DNA from: Aquimarina mytili
Lineage (GTDB): Bacteria > Bacteroidota > Bacteroidia > Flavobacteriales > Flavobacteriaceae
Length of the DNA stretch: 64,000 nucleotides
Assembly: GCF_016735115.1 (NCBI RefSeq)
Contig: NZ_JAERQJ010000002.1
Coordinates: 434,001 to 498,000, forward strand
Direction: 5' to 3'
The number at the start of each line of letters is the position of its first letter. Position 1 is the stretch's first letter. The notes beneath the pieces were generated by a model. That model made no database searches, was not told the origin of the DNA, and worked only from the letters and a program-made list of their open reading frames with translations. Made by a program: the position numbers and the translations under genes. Of this stretch, positions 17,707-26,759 are shown piece by piece.

Positions 17707-18930
17707 CTATATTTTATTTTTAGCGTATGTATTAATTACACTTTTTCCTAGTTGATACATATGCACCTCATCAGGTCCATCGGCCAAACGAAGCATCCGT
17801 GCAGCAACAAAAAAGTGTGCCAGTGGTGTATCTGGCCCTACTCCTTTTCCTCCATGAATCTGCATGGCTCTATCAATCACATTCAAAGCCATATTAGGGG
17901 CAACAATTTTGATCATTGCTATTAAATCTTTTGAAGTTTTATTCCCTTCTTTGTCCATTTTATCAGCTGCAGAAAGTGTTAACAATCTAGCTTGTTCGAT
18001 TTCACATCGGGATTGGGCTATTTCTTGACGTATACTACTAAAATCTTTAAATGTTTTGCCAAAAGCGATACGTTCTGAAGCTCTTTGCGACATCAATTCT
18101 AGTGATCGTTGAGCCATACCAATTAATCGCATACAATGATGAATACGCCCAGGACCTAAACGCCCTTGCGCAATTTCAAAGCCTCGACCTTCACCTAAAA
18201 TTAGGTTTTCTTTTGGAACACGAACATTTTCTAATACAATTTCAGCATGACCTTCTGGAGAGTCATAAAAACCAAAGACAGATAATGGTCTTATAATCTT
18301 TACTCCAGGTGTATCCATAGGTACCAAAATCATACTTTGCTGTTGATGCCTTGGAGCATTAGGATCCGTTTTCCCCATCACAATAGCGATCTTACAATGT
18401 GGATCCATACCACCAGAAGACCACCATTTGCGCCCATTAATGATATAATCATCACCATCCCTGGTGATAGAGGTTTCTATATTTGTAGCATCTGAAGAAG
18501 CTACCTGAGGTTCAGTCATTAAAAAAGCCGAACGAATATCACCGTTCATGAGCGGGGTTAGCCACATCTTTTGCTGATCTGGAGAGCCATATTTGGCCAA
18601 TACTTCCATATTACCAGTATCTGGAGCATTACAATTAAACACCTCTGAAGACCACAATACACGCCCCATTATTTCTGCTAACGGCGCATATTCTAAATTG
18701 GTTAATCCGGGACTTAATTCTCCATAATTTTGAGGTAGAAAAAGATTCCATAATCCGGCATCTTTTGCCTTTATTTTTAAATCTTCCATTCCTGGCCATC
18801 GTTTCCAACGATTATCAGGATTATAATTAAAAGCGCTCACCTCTTCTTCAATAGGAAGAATATTTTCTTCAAAAAAAGCAGTAAGTTTTTTACGAAGTGA
18901 AATCGTTTTTTCTGAGTAATTGAAATTCAT
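17707..18930 (-). CDS. ACAD11/LvaC-type acyl-CoA dehydrogenase
   Basis: A 407-residue flavoprotein closely resembling the C-terminal domain of ACAD10/ACAD11: [18 protein letters not shown] (98-115), [17 protein letters not shown] (136-152), [19 protein letters not shown] (248-266) and the C-terminal LADGPDEVH. The position that is the catalytic glutamate (YEGT) in ordinary acyl-CoA dehydrogenases is Asp384 here, as in the ACAD11 group. These enzymes process 4-phosphoacyl-CoA, eliminating phosphate so that a 4-hydroxy acid becomes a 3-hydroxyacyl-CoA suitable for beta-oxidation. The kinase gene follows immediately. The subfamily call is strong; the substrate chain length is unknown. Confidence 0.9.
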   Translation of the reverse strand: MNFNYSEKTISLRKKLTAFFEENILPIEEEVSAFNYNPDNRWKRWPGMEDLKIKAKDAGLWNLFLPQNYGELSPGLTNLEYAPLAEIMGRVLWSSEVFNCNAPDTGNMEVLAKYGSPDQQKMWLTPLMNGDIRSAFLMTEPQVASSDATNIETSITRDGDDYIINGRKWWSSGGMDPHCKIAIVMGKTDPNAPRHQQQSMILVPMDTPGVKIIRPLSVFGFYDSPEGHAEIVLENVRVPKENLILGEGRGFEIAQGRLGPGRIHHCMRLIGMAQRSLELMSQRASERIAFGKTFKDFSSIRQEIAQSRCEIEQARLLTLSAADKMDKEGNKTSKDLIAMIKIVAPNMALNVIDRAMQIHGGKGVGPDTPLAHFFVAARMLRLADGPDEVHMYQLGKSVINTYAKNKI

Positions 18931-18986
18931 GTTAGCAAGTATTAATCAAAGAATTTCCGCAATAGCGAAATACATAAAAAGTAAAT

Positions 18987-19763
18987 TTAACCGGCAATCA
19001 TATATCCTCCATCGGCATTATACACACCCCCGGTCATATAAGCCCCTGCATCAGAAGCTAAAAGACATACTATTCCTCCCATTTCTTCAGGCATTCCCAT
19101 TCTGGCACTAGGCAATGTTTTTTCGATTTTATTAAGTAATTGTTCGTTTTGCCAAAGCGCAGCACTAAATTTGGTTTTAATCAACCCAGGACACAATACA
19201 TTTGCACGAATGCCATATTTGCCCCATTCTTTTGCTTGATTTTTAGTAAGCATTAGTAATGCAGCTTTACTAGTACTATATAGTCCTAACCCAGCTCCCG
19301 GATGCAGTGCTTCTACTGAAGCGATATTGATAATACTGCCTCCGCCTCTTTGCTTCATTGAAGGCAATGCTAAATTTGACAACATCCATGGTGCCTTAAC
19401 ATTGACATCCATAATCTTATCAAAAACACCTTCTTCTGCATCTTCTATAGGTCCATAAATTGGATTGATTGCCGCATTATTTACTAATATATCGACACCT
19501 CCATAATGTTCAATTGTTTTTTGAATAAGATTTTCTCGTTGTTCTGCTTTTCCAATGTGGCAAGCAATACCGGCAGCTTCCAACCCCTCTTTTTTAAATT
19601 CTGTAACAACCTCATCAACTGCTTCCTGACTTCGACTGCTGATTACAACTTTGGCCCCATGTTCTGCCAAACCTTGTGCAATGGCTTTTCCGATTCCTTT
19701 ACTTGAGCCCGTTACAATGGCTACTTTTCCTTCTAGATTAAAGGATTGTTTAATACTATTCAT
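18987..19763 (-). CDS. Short-chain dehydrogenase/reductase
   Basis: A 258-residue classical SDR with TGSSKGIG (18-25), an Arg after the second strand (VVISSRS) that favours NADP(H), VNNAAINP (94-101) and the Ser149, Tyr162, Lys166 triad (YSTSK). It is placed directly after the large acyl-CoA dehydrogenase gene (28-bp gap) and before the ACAD11-like gene. That resembles the lva arrangement, where an SDR (LvaD) completes the 4-hydroxy to 3-hydroxy conversion, but which of the three SDRs here would fill that role is unclear. Confidence 0.87.
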   Translation of the reverse strand: MNSIKQSFNLEGKVAIVTGSSKGIGKAIAQGLAEHGAKVVISSRSQEAVDEVVTEFKKEGLEAAGIACHIGKAEQRENLIQKTIEHYGGVDILVNNAAINPIYGPIEDAEEGVFDKIMDVNVKAPWMLSNLALPSMKQRGGGSIINIASVEALHPGAGLGLYSTSKAALLMLTKNQAKEWGKYGIRANVLCPGLIKTKFSAALWQNEQLLNKIEKTLPSARMGMPEEMGGIVCLLASDAGAYMTGGVYNADGGYMIAG

Positions 19764-19791
19764 GTATTGGTTAGTGATTTTATAATTGTAA

Positions 19792-21606
19792 TTAAATAAA
19801 AAGCTCTTTTTCTCCGGCTATTGTAAGCACTTCTTCATCCATTAGAATTTCTGCAAGACCAATAGTTTTTGGTAATTCATACTTAAAAAAGAACTTCATG
19901 GCATGAATTTTACTTTCATAGAAATCTTCTGAATGTGTTTTCTCTCCTGTAATCAAGGCTCCTTTAGCATGAATAGCAATATCCAACCATACCCAAGCCA
20001 TGGTAATATTACCGAAGAATTCCATAAACGGTGTTGCATCCGATAAAAATCGCTCATAATCTCCTTTTTGAGCAAAACCAACTAAGAAGCTTATCACTTT
20101 TTGAGTTAATTTCAGTTTTTCTCCAAGTTTTCCTGCATATACTCTAAGATCATCATACTTTGAAGCTTCTTGAATAGTTTGCATCACTTCTGCAGTTAAG
20201 AGCTCTAAAGCTTTACCATTTTCCATTAGCAATTTCCTCCCCAGTAGATCTTGAGATTGTATCCCAGTTGTCCCTTCATAAATTGGAAAAATACGAATAT
20301 CTCTATGGTATTGTTGTAAAATAAAGTCTGTACAGAACCCATATCCACCTAAGACTTGTAACCCATTAGAAACTGCTTGTGCACCCATTTCTGATGGATA
20401 TGTTTTTACCATTGGAATTATGAGTTCTAGTAGCAAAGCATATTTTTCTTTTTCGGACGGGTCTTGAAGCGTTTCTTTAAGATCATAATACTTTGATGCT
20501 AAAAGCACTAAACTTAATGATCCTTCTGATACTACTTTTTGTTGTAACAACATTCTACGTACATCTGGATGATTAATGATCAAAGTTTGACCCGTTTCAA
20601 GGTCTTTCTTTCCAGAACTTGTTAGTTTACGTCCTTGTGGACGCTCTTTTGCATATTGCAATGAAGCATGATATGCAGCCGTAGCAATTGCTGCAGCACC
20701 TCGCCCAACAGCGATACGAGCTCCATTCATCATTAAGAACATATATTTTAATCCTTGATGTGCTTCACCAACTAACCATCCCTGGCAATCTCCAGCATCA
20801 CCAAACCCAAGGTGAGTGGTACAATATCCTCTTTGACCTAATTTTTGAAAATCAGCAACTGTAGTTACATCATTTGGGACTAATCCTCCGTTACCATCGG
20901 GTCGTTTTTTAGGTACAACAAATAATGAAATCCCTTTCGTACCTGCAGGAGCACCTTCAATTCTAGCTAATACCAGATGCACAAAGTTATCAGCATACTG
21001 ATGATCCCCACCAGAAATGAATATTTTCTGACCTGAAATTTTATAATGCCCATTATTTGTGGGTACTGCTTTTGTAACAACATCTGATAAGGAACTACCT
21101 GCCTGCGGTTCGGTAAGACACATTGTTCCTCCCCAATCGCCAGAAATCATGTTAGGCACATAGGTATCGTTAAGTTCTTTACTCCCAAAATGTACGATCA
21201 ATTCGGCTGCACCAAGAGTAAGCCCTACATAACCAGGCAAATGATTATTTGCAGCATCTTGAATAAACGCAGAAGCTGTATATGCCATCATGGGCATTTG
21301 TAAACCACCTGCATCATAATCAAAAGTACCAGAGATCAATCCCATCTCTCCACCTTTCTTCATTATTACTCCTACTTGTTCATGTACAACTACAGCACCA
21401 TCTTTGTAATATGCCGGTTTCTCATCCATTTCTTTAACATATGGAAAAAGTTCTCTGTCTGAGAATTCTTTAACAGAATCTAAAAACATGTCTAAAGATG
21501 CTGCATCATGATCGGTAAAACGATCTTGCTGTAATATTTCTTCTAATTGGTGTACATCATATAAAAGATACTTTAAAGTCTCAAAATCTATATATTCCTT
21601 AGCCAT
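19792..21606 (-). CDS. FadE-type acyl-CoA dehydrogenase (604 aa)
   Basis: A long bacterial acyl-CoA dehydrogenase which introduces the 2,3-double bond of acyl-CoA with FAD. The middle domain motif GTMCLTEPQAGSSLSDV lies at 160-176; the catalytic base is Glu444 in IYEGTTGIQSQDLLGRKLL. Beyond the normal dehydrogenase core there is a C-terminal helical extension of about 130 residues, as in the 590-600 residue bacterial family. It is the first gene of the minus-strand operon running to 11432, and the 195-bp upstream gap holds a perfect palindrome likely to regulate it. Confidence 0.92.
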   Translation of the reverse strand: MAKEYIDFETLKYLLYDVHQLEEILQQDRFTDHDAASLDMFLDSVKEFSDRELFPYVKEMDEKPAYYKDGAVVVHEQVGVIMKKGGEMGLISGTFDYDAGGLQMPMMAYTASAFIQDAANNHLPGYVGLTLGAAELIVHFGSKELNDTYVPNMISGDWGGTMCLTEPQAGSSLSDVVTKAVPTNNGHYKISGQKIFISGGDHQYADNFVHLVLARIEGAPAGTKGISLFVVPKKRPDGNGGLVPNDVTTVADFQKLGQRGYCTTHLGFGDAGDCQGWLVGEAHQGLKYMFLMMNGARIAVGRGAAAIATAAYHASLQYAKERPQGRKLTSSGKKDLETGQTLIINHPDVRRMLLQQKVVSEGSLSLVLLASKYYDLKETLQDPSEKEKYALLLELIIPMVKTYPSEMGAQAVSNGLQVLGGYGFCTDFILQQYHRDIRIFPIYEGTTGIQSQDLLGRKLLMENGKALELLTAEVMQTIQEASKYDDLRVYAGKLGEKLKLTQKVISFLVGFAQKGDYERFLSDATPFMEFFGNITMAWVWLDIAIHAKGALITGEKTHSEDFYESKIHAMKFFFKYELPKTIGLAEILMDEEVLTIAGEKELFI

Positions 21607-21671
21607 TGTATAACGTTTTAAAAAGTTGGGTATTAATCATACAATAAATTTCGTGAATATTTGACAGATTC

Positions 21672-21691
21672 TTATTAAACTAGTTTAATAA
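21672..21691. promoter_or_regulatory. Perfect 20-bp palindrome upstream of the acyl-CoA operon
   Basis: TTATTAAACTAGTTTAATAA is its own reverse complement over all 20 bases and lies 65 bp upstream of the start codon of the first gene of the 11-gene operon. Half-sites AAAC and GTTT separated by 2 bp are typical of dimeric HTH repressors, particularly TetR-family regulators of fatty acid and sterol catabolism. No TetR gene is present in the window. The adjacent Crp-type protein at 21802 is another candidate binder. Confidence 0.6.
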
Positions 21692-21801
21692 ATATCATAT
21701 TTTAAATTTCTCTTAACTTTTATTAGAGAATACACTTTATATAATACATTAAAAATCTGATTCTTGGCCTTTATTATTGCACGTAATAAAAGACGACTTC
21801 A

Positions 21802-22377
21802 TTAGCCACCCTCGCTTAACCTCTTTCTTATTTTTGAAAGACCAACAGGAGTTAATCCAAGATAAGAAGCTATTAAATATTGTGGTACTCTTTGAAACAA
21901 TGACGGGCGTTTTTCAAGTAATTGCAGATAACGCTCTTGATTGGACAAATTTCTAAGCTGATTAATCCGTTGAAAATTTATAACAAATGTTCTTTGCATG
22001 GATAATCGCCCAAAACGCTCTAGTTGATGTGAATGATCAAATACTTTTTCAACATCTTTTTTAGAAATACTATAAACAGTAGAATCCTCTAATGCTTCTA
22101 AATAAGATTCGGATTGAATCTCTTGTATATATGGATATAGGTCGGTAAAAAAATAGCCTTCTGTAAAAAACTCCATAACCTGAGTCGTTCCATTCTCTAT
22201 TGTATAATATGAAACACAACCTTGTTTCATAAAATAAAAATCACGTATATATTCTCCAGGCTTTAGAAGGTATGTTCCTTTTTTTAAAGTTTTCTTTTTA
22301 TAAAACTTAAGACCATATTCCATATCCGAATCAGAAACATGGGTAAAGGATCGTATCGTTTTCTTTAAATCTTCCAA
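21802..22377 (-). CDS. Crp/Fnr-family transcriptional regulator
   Basis: A 191-residue regulator with an N-terminal cyclic-nucleotide-binding-like jelly roll (about 20-130; GTYLLKPGEYIRDFYFMKQG) and a short C-terminal HTH (VPQYLIASYLGLTPVGLSKIRKRL). No cysteine cluster of an Fnr iron-sulfur site is present, and the cAMP-contact motif is not conserved, so the effector is unknown. The frame has no upstream ATG before a stop; TTG at 22377 is the best start for full domain length. A CAAAGGTA box (TACCTTTG on the minus strand, matching TAnnTTTG) lies at 22425-22432. It is encoded head-to-head with the histidine kinase and next to the acyl-CoA operon promoter. Confidence 0.85.
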   Translation of the reverse strand: MEDLKKTIRSFTHVSDSDMEYGLKFYKKKTLKKGTYLLKPGEYIRDFYFMKQGCVSYYTIENGTTQVMEFFTEGYFFTDLYPYIQEIQSESYLEALEDSTVYSISKKDVEKVFDHSHQLERFGRLSMQRTFVINFQRINQLRNLSNQERYLQLLEKRPSLFQRVPQYLIASYLGLTPVGLSKIRKRLSEGG

Positions 22378-22547
22378 AATATGAATCGTATTTTAAACGA
22401 AAGAACAAAATATTTTACTATTAACAAAGGTAAATCCTTAGTCTTAAATCATTGTTGCTAACAACGTATTCCTCAAAGAATAGGTTCGTATTTCTACAAA
22501 CTAGTAAAAATTATGGCATTACAATCGTATATATTTAACTTTTGTTC

Positions 22548-22562
22548 GTAGCTTTAAGCTAC
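22548..22562. promoter_or_regulatory. 15-nt inverted repeat in the regulator-kinase intergenic region
   Basis: GTAGCTTTAAGCTAC, two 7-nt arms around a single central base, lies between the divergent Crp-type regulator and histidine kinase genes, 76 bp before the kinase ATG. It could be an operator for autoregulation. No binding protein is known. Confidence 0.35.
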
Positions 22563-22615
22563 CGCATTGGCAAAACTATAGGTTTATGTCATAACCAAAG
22601 TATAAAAATCAACCT

Positions 22616-22639
22616 ATCCAATATAAGATTGGATTTTTA
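22616..22639 (+). promoter_or_regulatory. Terminator-like hairpin abutting the kinase start codon
   Basis: ATCCAAT and ATTGGAT form a 7-bp stem (22616-22622 with 22628-22634) around a 5-nt loop, followed by a short T run that continues directly into the ATG at 22639. As RNA the hairpin would sit where ribosome contacts are expected and resembles an intrinsic terminator. It may damp or regulate translation of the kinase. Confidence 0.4.
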
Positions 22640-24546
22640 TGGACACAATTAACTTTTACCAAATATCAGTTTTCCTATTTCAAGGATTAATAGTCGCTTC
22701 ATTAATACTGCTGTTATTTCGTTTACGAACAATTATGGGGCTTGGTTTGCTATTTACCTCATTAGGGCTATTCCAATTTATACAAGTTTTTCTTGCGAGT
22801 ACACTTTATTTTGAAATATCAGAATATCTTGTTGTTTCTCCTGGTTCATCAATTCTGTTTTCAGCAACACTTTTTGCTGTACTCTTAATTTACATTAAGG
22901 AAGATGCTATTACGGCCCGAAAATTAATCTATGCTGTAGTTGCCGCAAATATTATTTTATGCTTTTTATTACTTTCTTTTCGTTTAAATATTGAAGGTGC
23001 TTATAGTTACAATCCTTTTGATATATCGACCGAGTTCTTTTATACCAATGTAACTGTTCTTTTTGTCGGGACCGCTATTCTTTTTATTGATTCGATATTA
23101 ATCATATTCATCTTTGAGTTTATTTCAAAACACATTACCAATTTATTTTTAAGAATTTTAATTACCATGATATTGGTTTTAAGTTTTGATGCCATTAGTT
23201 TTTCTCTTGGTGCTTTTTGGTATTTTGAAGATATACAACGAGTGCTCTACTCAGGGTTAGTTTCTAAAGTTTGTATTGCCATATTTTATAGTCTTATCTT
23301 TACTATTTATCTTAAATTTCTTGAAAAAGAAACATACCAAACCAATTATCTAAGTTTCAAGGATATATATCATTCACTTACGTATAAACAAAAATTTGAA
23401 GTAGCCGAAAAAGCTATACAACTTACAGAAAGTAGATATCACACACTTACAAATCTGGTGCCGGTTGGTATTTTTATGACTCGTGCAGATGGCAAAACTA
23501 CCTTTGTAAATCCTAAATGGTGTTCAATATCGGGATTATCGCAAGAAGAAGCTTTAAATGATGGTTGGTTAAATGCTGTTCATCCTGATGACAGAAAAAA
23601 ATTAAAGCAAGGATGGTACGAAGATGCAGAAAAAAGAAACGATTCTGATGCCGAATACAGGTTCTTAAAACCAGATGGTTCTATTACCTGGGTTTTGGGG
23701 CAAGCTATCCCTGAGTATAATGACAAAAAGCAAGTTATTGGTTATGTTGGTACTATAACGGATATTACAGATATTAAACTTTATGAACAGGAGCTTAATA
23801 AGTTAAAAGAAAAAGCTGAAGAAAGCGATCGGCTTAAATCTGCTTTTCTTGCAAACATGAGCCATGAAATTCGCACCCCAATGAATGGAATATTAGGCTT
23901 AGCTGAGCTATTAAAAGAACCTAAACTCAGTGGCGATGAACAACAACTATATTTAGACCTTATTAAAGAAAGCGGGGCCCGTATGCTTAATATTATTAAA
24001 GATATAATTGACATCTCTAAAATTGAGGCCGATCAAGTAAAAGTTTTTATAAGTGAAGTTGACGTTAATGAACAAACCGAATATTTGTACAATTTCTTTA
24101 AACCAGAAACTGATAAAAAAGGAATAACTCTGGAATTACATAATGATCTAAAGAAAGAAAAAGCTATAATTAATACCGATAAAGAAAAATTTAATGCAAT
24201 ACTCACTAATTTGGTTAAAAATGCCATTAAATATACTGAAGAAGGATCTATTGAATTTGGGTACTATCTCAAGAATAATCTCTTAGAATTTTATATCAAA
24301 GATACCGGAATGGGAATTGAAAAAAAACGTCAAAAAGCTATTTTTGAACGTTTTGTCCAAGCCGATATTGGTGATCGATATGCTTTAGAAGGTGCTGGTA
24401 TAGGACTATCAATAGCAAAAGCTTATGTAGAAATGTTACAAGGTGATATTTGGGTAGAAAGTAAAAAAAATAAAGGATCCACATTTTATTTTACTATCCC
24501 TTATGTAACCTCAAAAAAATTGAAATATAAAATTTCGAATACATGA
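22639..24546 (+). CDS. Membrane PAS-domain sensor histidine kinase
   Basis: A 635-residue membrane sensor kinase. Residues 1-230 contain about seven hydrophobic helices with short loops, a multi-helix membrane sensor without a large periplasmic domain. A PAS domain with PAC motif follows at about 262-382 (VNPKWCSISGLS, HPDDRKKLKQGW, GYVGTITDIT). Next is a HisKA domain with the phospho-acceptor His409 in FLANMSHEIRTPMNG, and a HATPase domain with N box (LVKNAIKYTEEG), G1 (DTGMGIE) and G2 (GAGIGLSIAKAY). There is no receiver domain and no response-regulator gene nearby, so it is an orphan kinase whose partner is elsewhere. The signal is unknown. Confidence 0.93.
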   Translation: MDTINFYQISVFLFQGLIVASLILLLFRLRTIMGLGLLFTSLGLFQFIQVFLASTLYFEISEYLVVSPGSSILFSATLFAVLLIYIKEDAITARKLIYAVVAANIILCFLLLSFRLNIEGAYSYNPFDISTEFFYTNVTVLFVGTAILFIDSILIIFIFEFISKHITNLFLRILITMILVLSFDAISFSLGAFWYFEDIQRVLYSGLVSKVCIAIFYSLIFTIYLKFLEKETYQTNYLSFKDIYHSLTYKQKFEVAEKAIQLTESRYHTLTNLVPVGIFMTRADGKTTFVNPKWCSISGLSQEEALNDGWLNAVHPDDRKKLKQGWYEDAEKRNDSDAEYRFLKPDGSITWVLGQAIPEYNDKKQVIGYVGTITDITDIKLYEQELNKLKEKAEESDRLKSAFLANMSHEIRTPMNGILGLAELLKEPKLSGDEQQLYLDLIKESGARMLNIIKDIIDISKIEADQVKVFISEVDVNEQTEYLYNFFKPETDKKGITLELHNDLKKEKAIINTDKEKFNAILTNLVKNAIKYTEEGSIEFGYYLKNNLLEFYIKDTGMGIEKKRQKAIFERFVQADIGDRYALEGAGIGLSIAKAYVEMLQGDIWVESKKNKGSTFYFTIPYVTSKKLKYKISNT

Positions 24547-24561
24547 CACATATTTAAACAA

Positions 24562-24592
24562 AAAAAAGGAAATCAAATTGATTTCCTTTCCA
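24562..24592. terminator. Bidirectional terminator between the histidine kinase and murA
   Basis: A strong hairpin with stem AAAGGAAATCAA / TTGATTTCCTTT lies between two convergent genes, with an A run on its left and T-rich sequence on its right. It can therefore stop transcription from both sides. Confidence 0.75.
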
Positions 24593-24611
24593 TATATAAT
24601 TCAATTAAAAA

Positions 24612-25928
24612 TTATGCCTCAATTCTTATAATTTTAGCTCCAATAGCACGCAAACGCTCATCAATATTTTCGTAACCACGATCTATTTGCTCAATATTAT
24701 GTATCGTAGATGTTCCTTTAGCACTTAAAGCGGCTATTAATAAAGAAATTCCAGCCCTAATATCAGGAGATACCATCGTAGTTGCTTTTAATGTAGATTG
24801 AAAATCATGACCAATAATAGTCGCTCTATGGGGATCGCATAAAATAATTTTTGCGCCCATATCAATTAGTTTATCCACAAAAAACAAACGACTCTCAAAC
24901 ATTTTTTGATGCACCATTACCTCACCTCTGGCTTGTGTAGCTATAACTAGTACTATACTTAAAAGATCAGGTGTAAATCCTGGCCAAGGAGCATCTGCAA
25001 TTGTCATAAATGATCCATCGATATAACTTTCTATCTCATATCCATCTTTATGAGCCGGGATATAAATATCATCTCCTACGCGCTCTAATGTAATTCCTAG
25101 TTTTCGAAAAGTATTAGGTATAATCCCTAGGTTTTCCCAACTAACATTTTTGATAGTAATTTCACTTTTGGTCATTGCCGCCAATCCGATCCATGATCCA
25201 ATCTCAATCATATCTGGCAAAACTCTATGTTCACAACCACCCAACGCTTTTACTCCTTCTATTGTCAATAAGTTAGAGCCTACTCCAGAGATTTTTGCTC
25301 CCATCGAATTAAGCATCTTACAAAGCTGCTGCAAATAAGGTTCGCAAGCCGCATTATATATAGTAGTGGCTCCTTTAGCTAGTACTGCAGCCATAACAAT
25401 ATTAGCTGTACCTGTAACAGAAGCTTCATCAAGTAACATGTAGGTCCCTGTGAGTCCTTCTGGCGCTTCTACACCATAAAATCGTTCTTCTTTGTTATAT
25501 CGAAATTTTGCGCCAAGATTAATAAAACCTTCAAAATGTGTATCCAAACGCCTTCTACCAATTTTATCACCTCCTGGTCGCGGTATATATCCTTTTCCAA
25601 ATCTTGCAAGTAAAGGTCCCACAATCATAATGGATCCTCTTAATCCACTTCCCTCCTTCTTAAACTGTTCGCTCTCGAGATATTTTAAGTTTAATTCATC
25701 ACTCTTAAAAGAATATTTTCCTTTTTCGAGCTTCTGAATTTTTACGCCCAAGTTTCTAAGAATCTCAATTAATTTATTGACATCTCGAATATCAGGAATA
25801 TTTGAAATTGTTACTTTTTCTGGAGTTAATAATACTGCGCAAAGAATTTGTAATGCTTCATTTTTGGCGCCCTGCGGAATAATTTCCCCTTTGAGCTGGT
25901 GCCCTCCTTCTATTTGAAAAGTACCCAT
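24612..25928 (-). CDS. murA: UDP-N-acetylglucosamine 1-carboxyvinyltransferase, Cys-to-Asp variant
   Basis: First committed step of peptidoglycan synthesis: transfer of enolpyruvate from PEP to UDP-GlcNAc. The 438-residue protein has the conserved Lys22-Asn23 pair (GAKNEAL) and the active-site loop near residue 115-127. At the position of E. coli Cys115 the loop reads PRPGGDKIGRRRLD, so the residue is Asp121. Cysteine is the residue alkylated by fosfomycin; Asp at this site gives natural insensitivity in Mycobacterium and Chlamydia MurA. The DUF4290 gene lies 45 bp upstream on the same strand and is probably co-transcribed. Confidence 0.95.
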   Translation of the reverse strand: MGTFQIEGGHQLKGEIIPQGAKNEALQILCAVLLTPEKVTISNIPDIRDVNKLIEILRNLGVKIQKLEKGKYSFKSDELNLKYLESEQFKKEGSGLRGSIMIVGPLLARFGKGYIPRPGGDKIGRRRLDTHFEGFINLGAKFRYNKEERFYGVEAPEGLTGTYMLLDEASVTGTANIVMAAVLAKGATTIYNAACEPYLQQLCKMLNSMGAKISGVGSNLLTIEGVKALGGCEHRVLPDMIEIGSWIGLAAMTKSEITIKNVSWENLGIIPNTFRKLGITLERVGDDIYIPAHKDGYEIESYIDGSFMTIADAPWPGFTPDLLSIVLVIATQARGEVMVHQKMFESRLFFVDKLIDMGAKIILCDPHRATIIGHDFQSTLKATTMVSPDIRAGISLLIAALSAKGTSTIHNIEQIDRGYENIDERLRAIGAKIIRIEA

Positions 25929-25973
25929 TTAGTTTTAATCATTAGTGGTTAATAATAGTAGTTTGGTATAGAT

Positions 25974-26615
25974 TTAGTAGCGTTTTTTACCACGGTTGCG
26001 ATAATTCTTTTTGCTCGTACTACCAGAATGTTTCTTCTTCTTCCCTCGCATTAAATTAGACGAATCTGTAAGGTCTTCACTGCTTCCTTTTAGATTGATT
26101 TTACCATCACTTAATTCAAAAAGATGATCAAAAATTACGCTATCTTCAACGGTATCTTTATTCCAGTTTAGATAACATTTTTTCATATGATTTGCAATAG
26201 TAAAAGTCAAGGCGGTTTTTAATTCTCCATCTTCCCAACTATTGGCAACATCGATCATTCTCTTAATATTATTCCCATAAAAACGATACTTAGGAAAATT
26301 TTGAGGGTAATCTAATGGATCTGGACGCTCCTGAAGTTTTTCTTTGGTTAAAACCTGAAAAGGTGTATCTACATCAAGTTTAAAATCACTTATAATAAAC
26401 AATTGATCCCATAATTTATGCTGAAACTCTGGTACATCACGTAAATGTGGTTGTAGATTTCCCATTACTGCTATAATAGATTTTGCAACCTTATTACGCT
26501 CATTACGATCTTCAATAGCTACAGCATGGTTTATCATTTTTTGCAAATGACGGCCATACTCAGGTATGATGAGCTTTTCACGCTCAGTGTTATATTCTAA
26601 ATTATTAATTTCCAT
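25974..26615 (-). CDS. DUF4290 family protein
   Basis: A 213-residue protein of the Bacteroidota-specific DUF4290 family. An N-terminal helical domain (about 1-165; NLEYNTEREKLIIPEYGRH at the start) is followed by a disordered, strongly basic tail rich in Lys, Arg and Ser (RGKKKKHSGSTSKKNYRNRG). The tail suggests binding to nucleic acid or to the anionic membrane surface. Position directly upstream of murA is an arrangement I recall from other Bacteroidota and hints at a cell-envelope role, but no biochemical function is established. Confidence 0.85.
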   Translation of the reverse strand: MEINNLEYNTEREKLIIPEYGRHLQKMINHAVAIEDRNERNKVAKSIIAVMGNLQPHLRDVPEFQHKLWDQLFIISDFKLDVDTPFQVLTKEKLQERPDPLDYPQNFPKYRFYGNNIKRMIDVANSWEDGELKTALTFTIANHMKKCYLNWNKDTVEDSVIFDHLFELSDGKINLKGSSEDLTDSSNLMRGKKKKHSGSTSKKNYRNRGKKRY

Positions 26616-26759
26616 AAATTATTTATAAATAAAAAAGTGAAGTATCTCTTATGATAAAAACCATAAAAATAATTCGTTTTGCAAAATACTAAAATAAAAT
26701 AAGTAAGCTATTGTGCTTCGTAAATTTTATTAGTAACTATGGTATTAAAACAGGTATTT

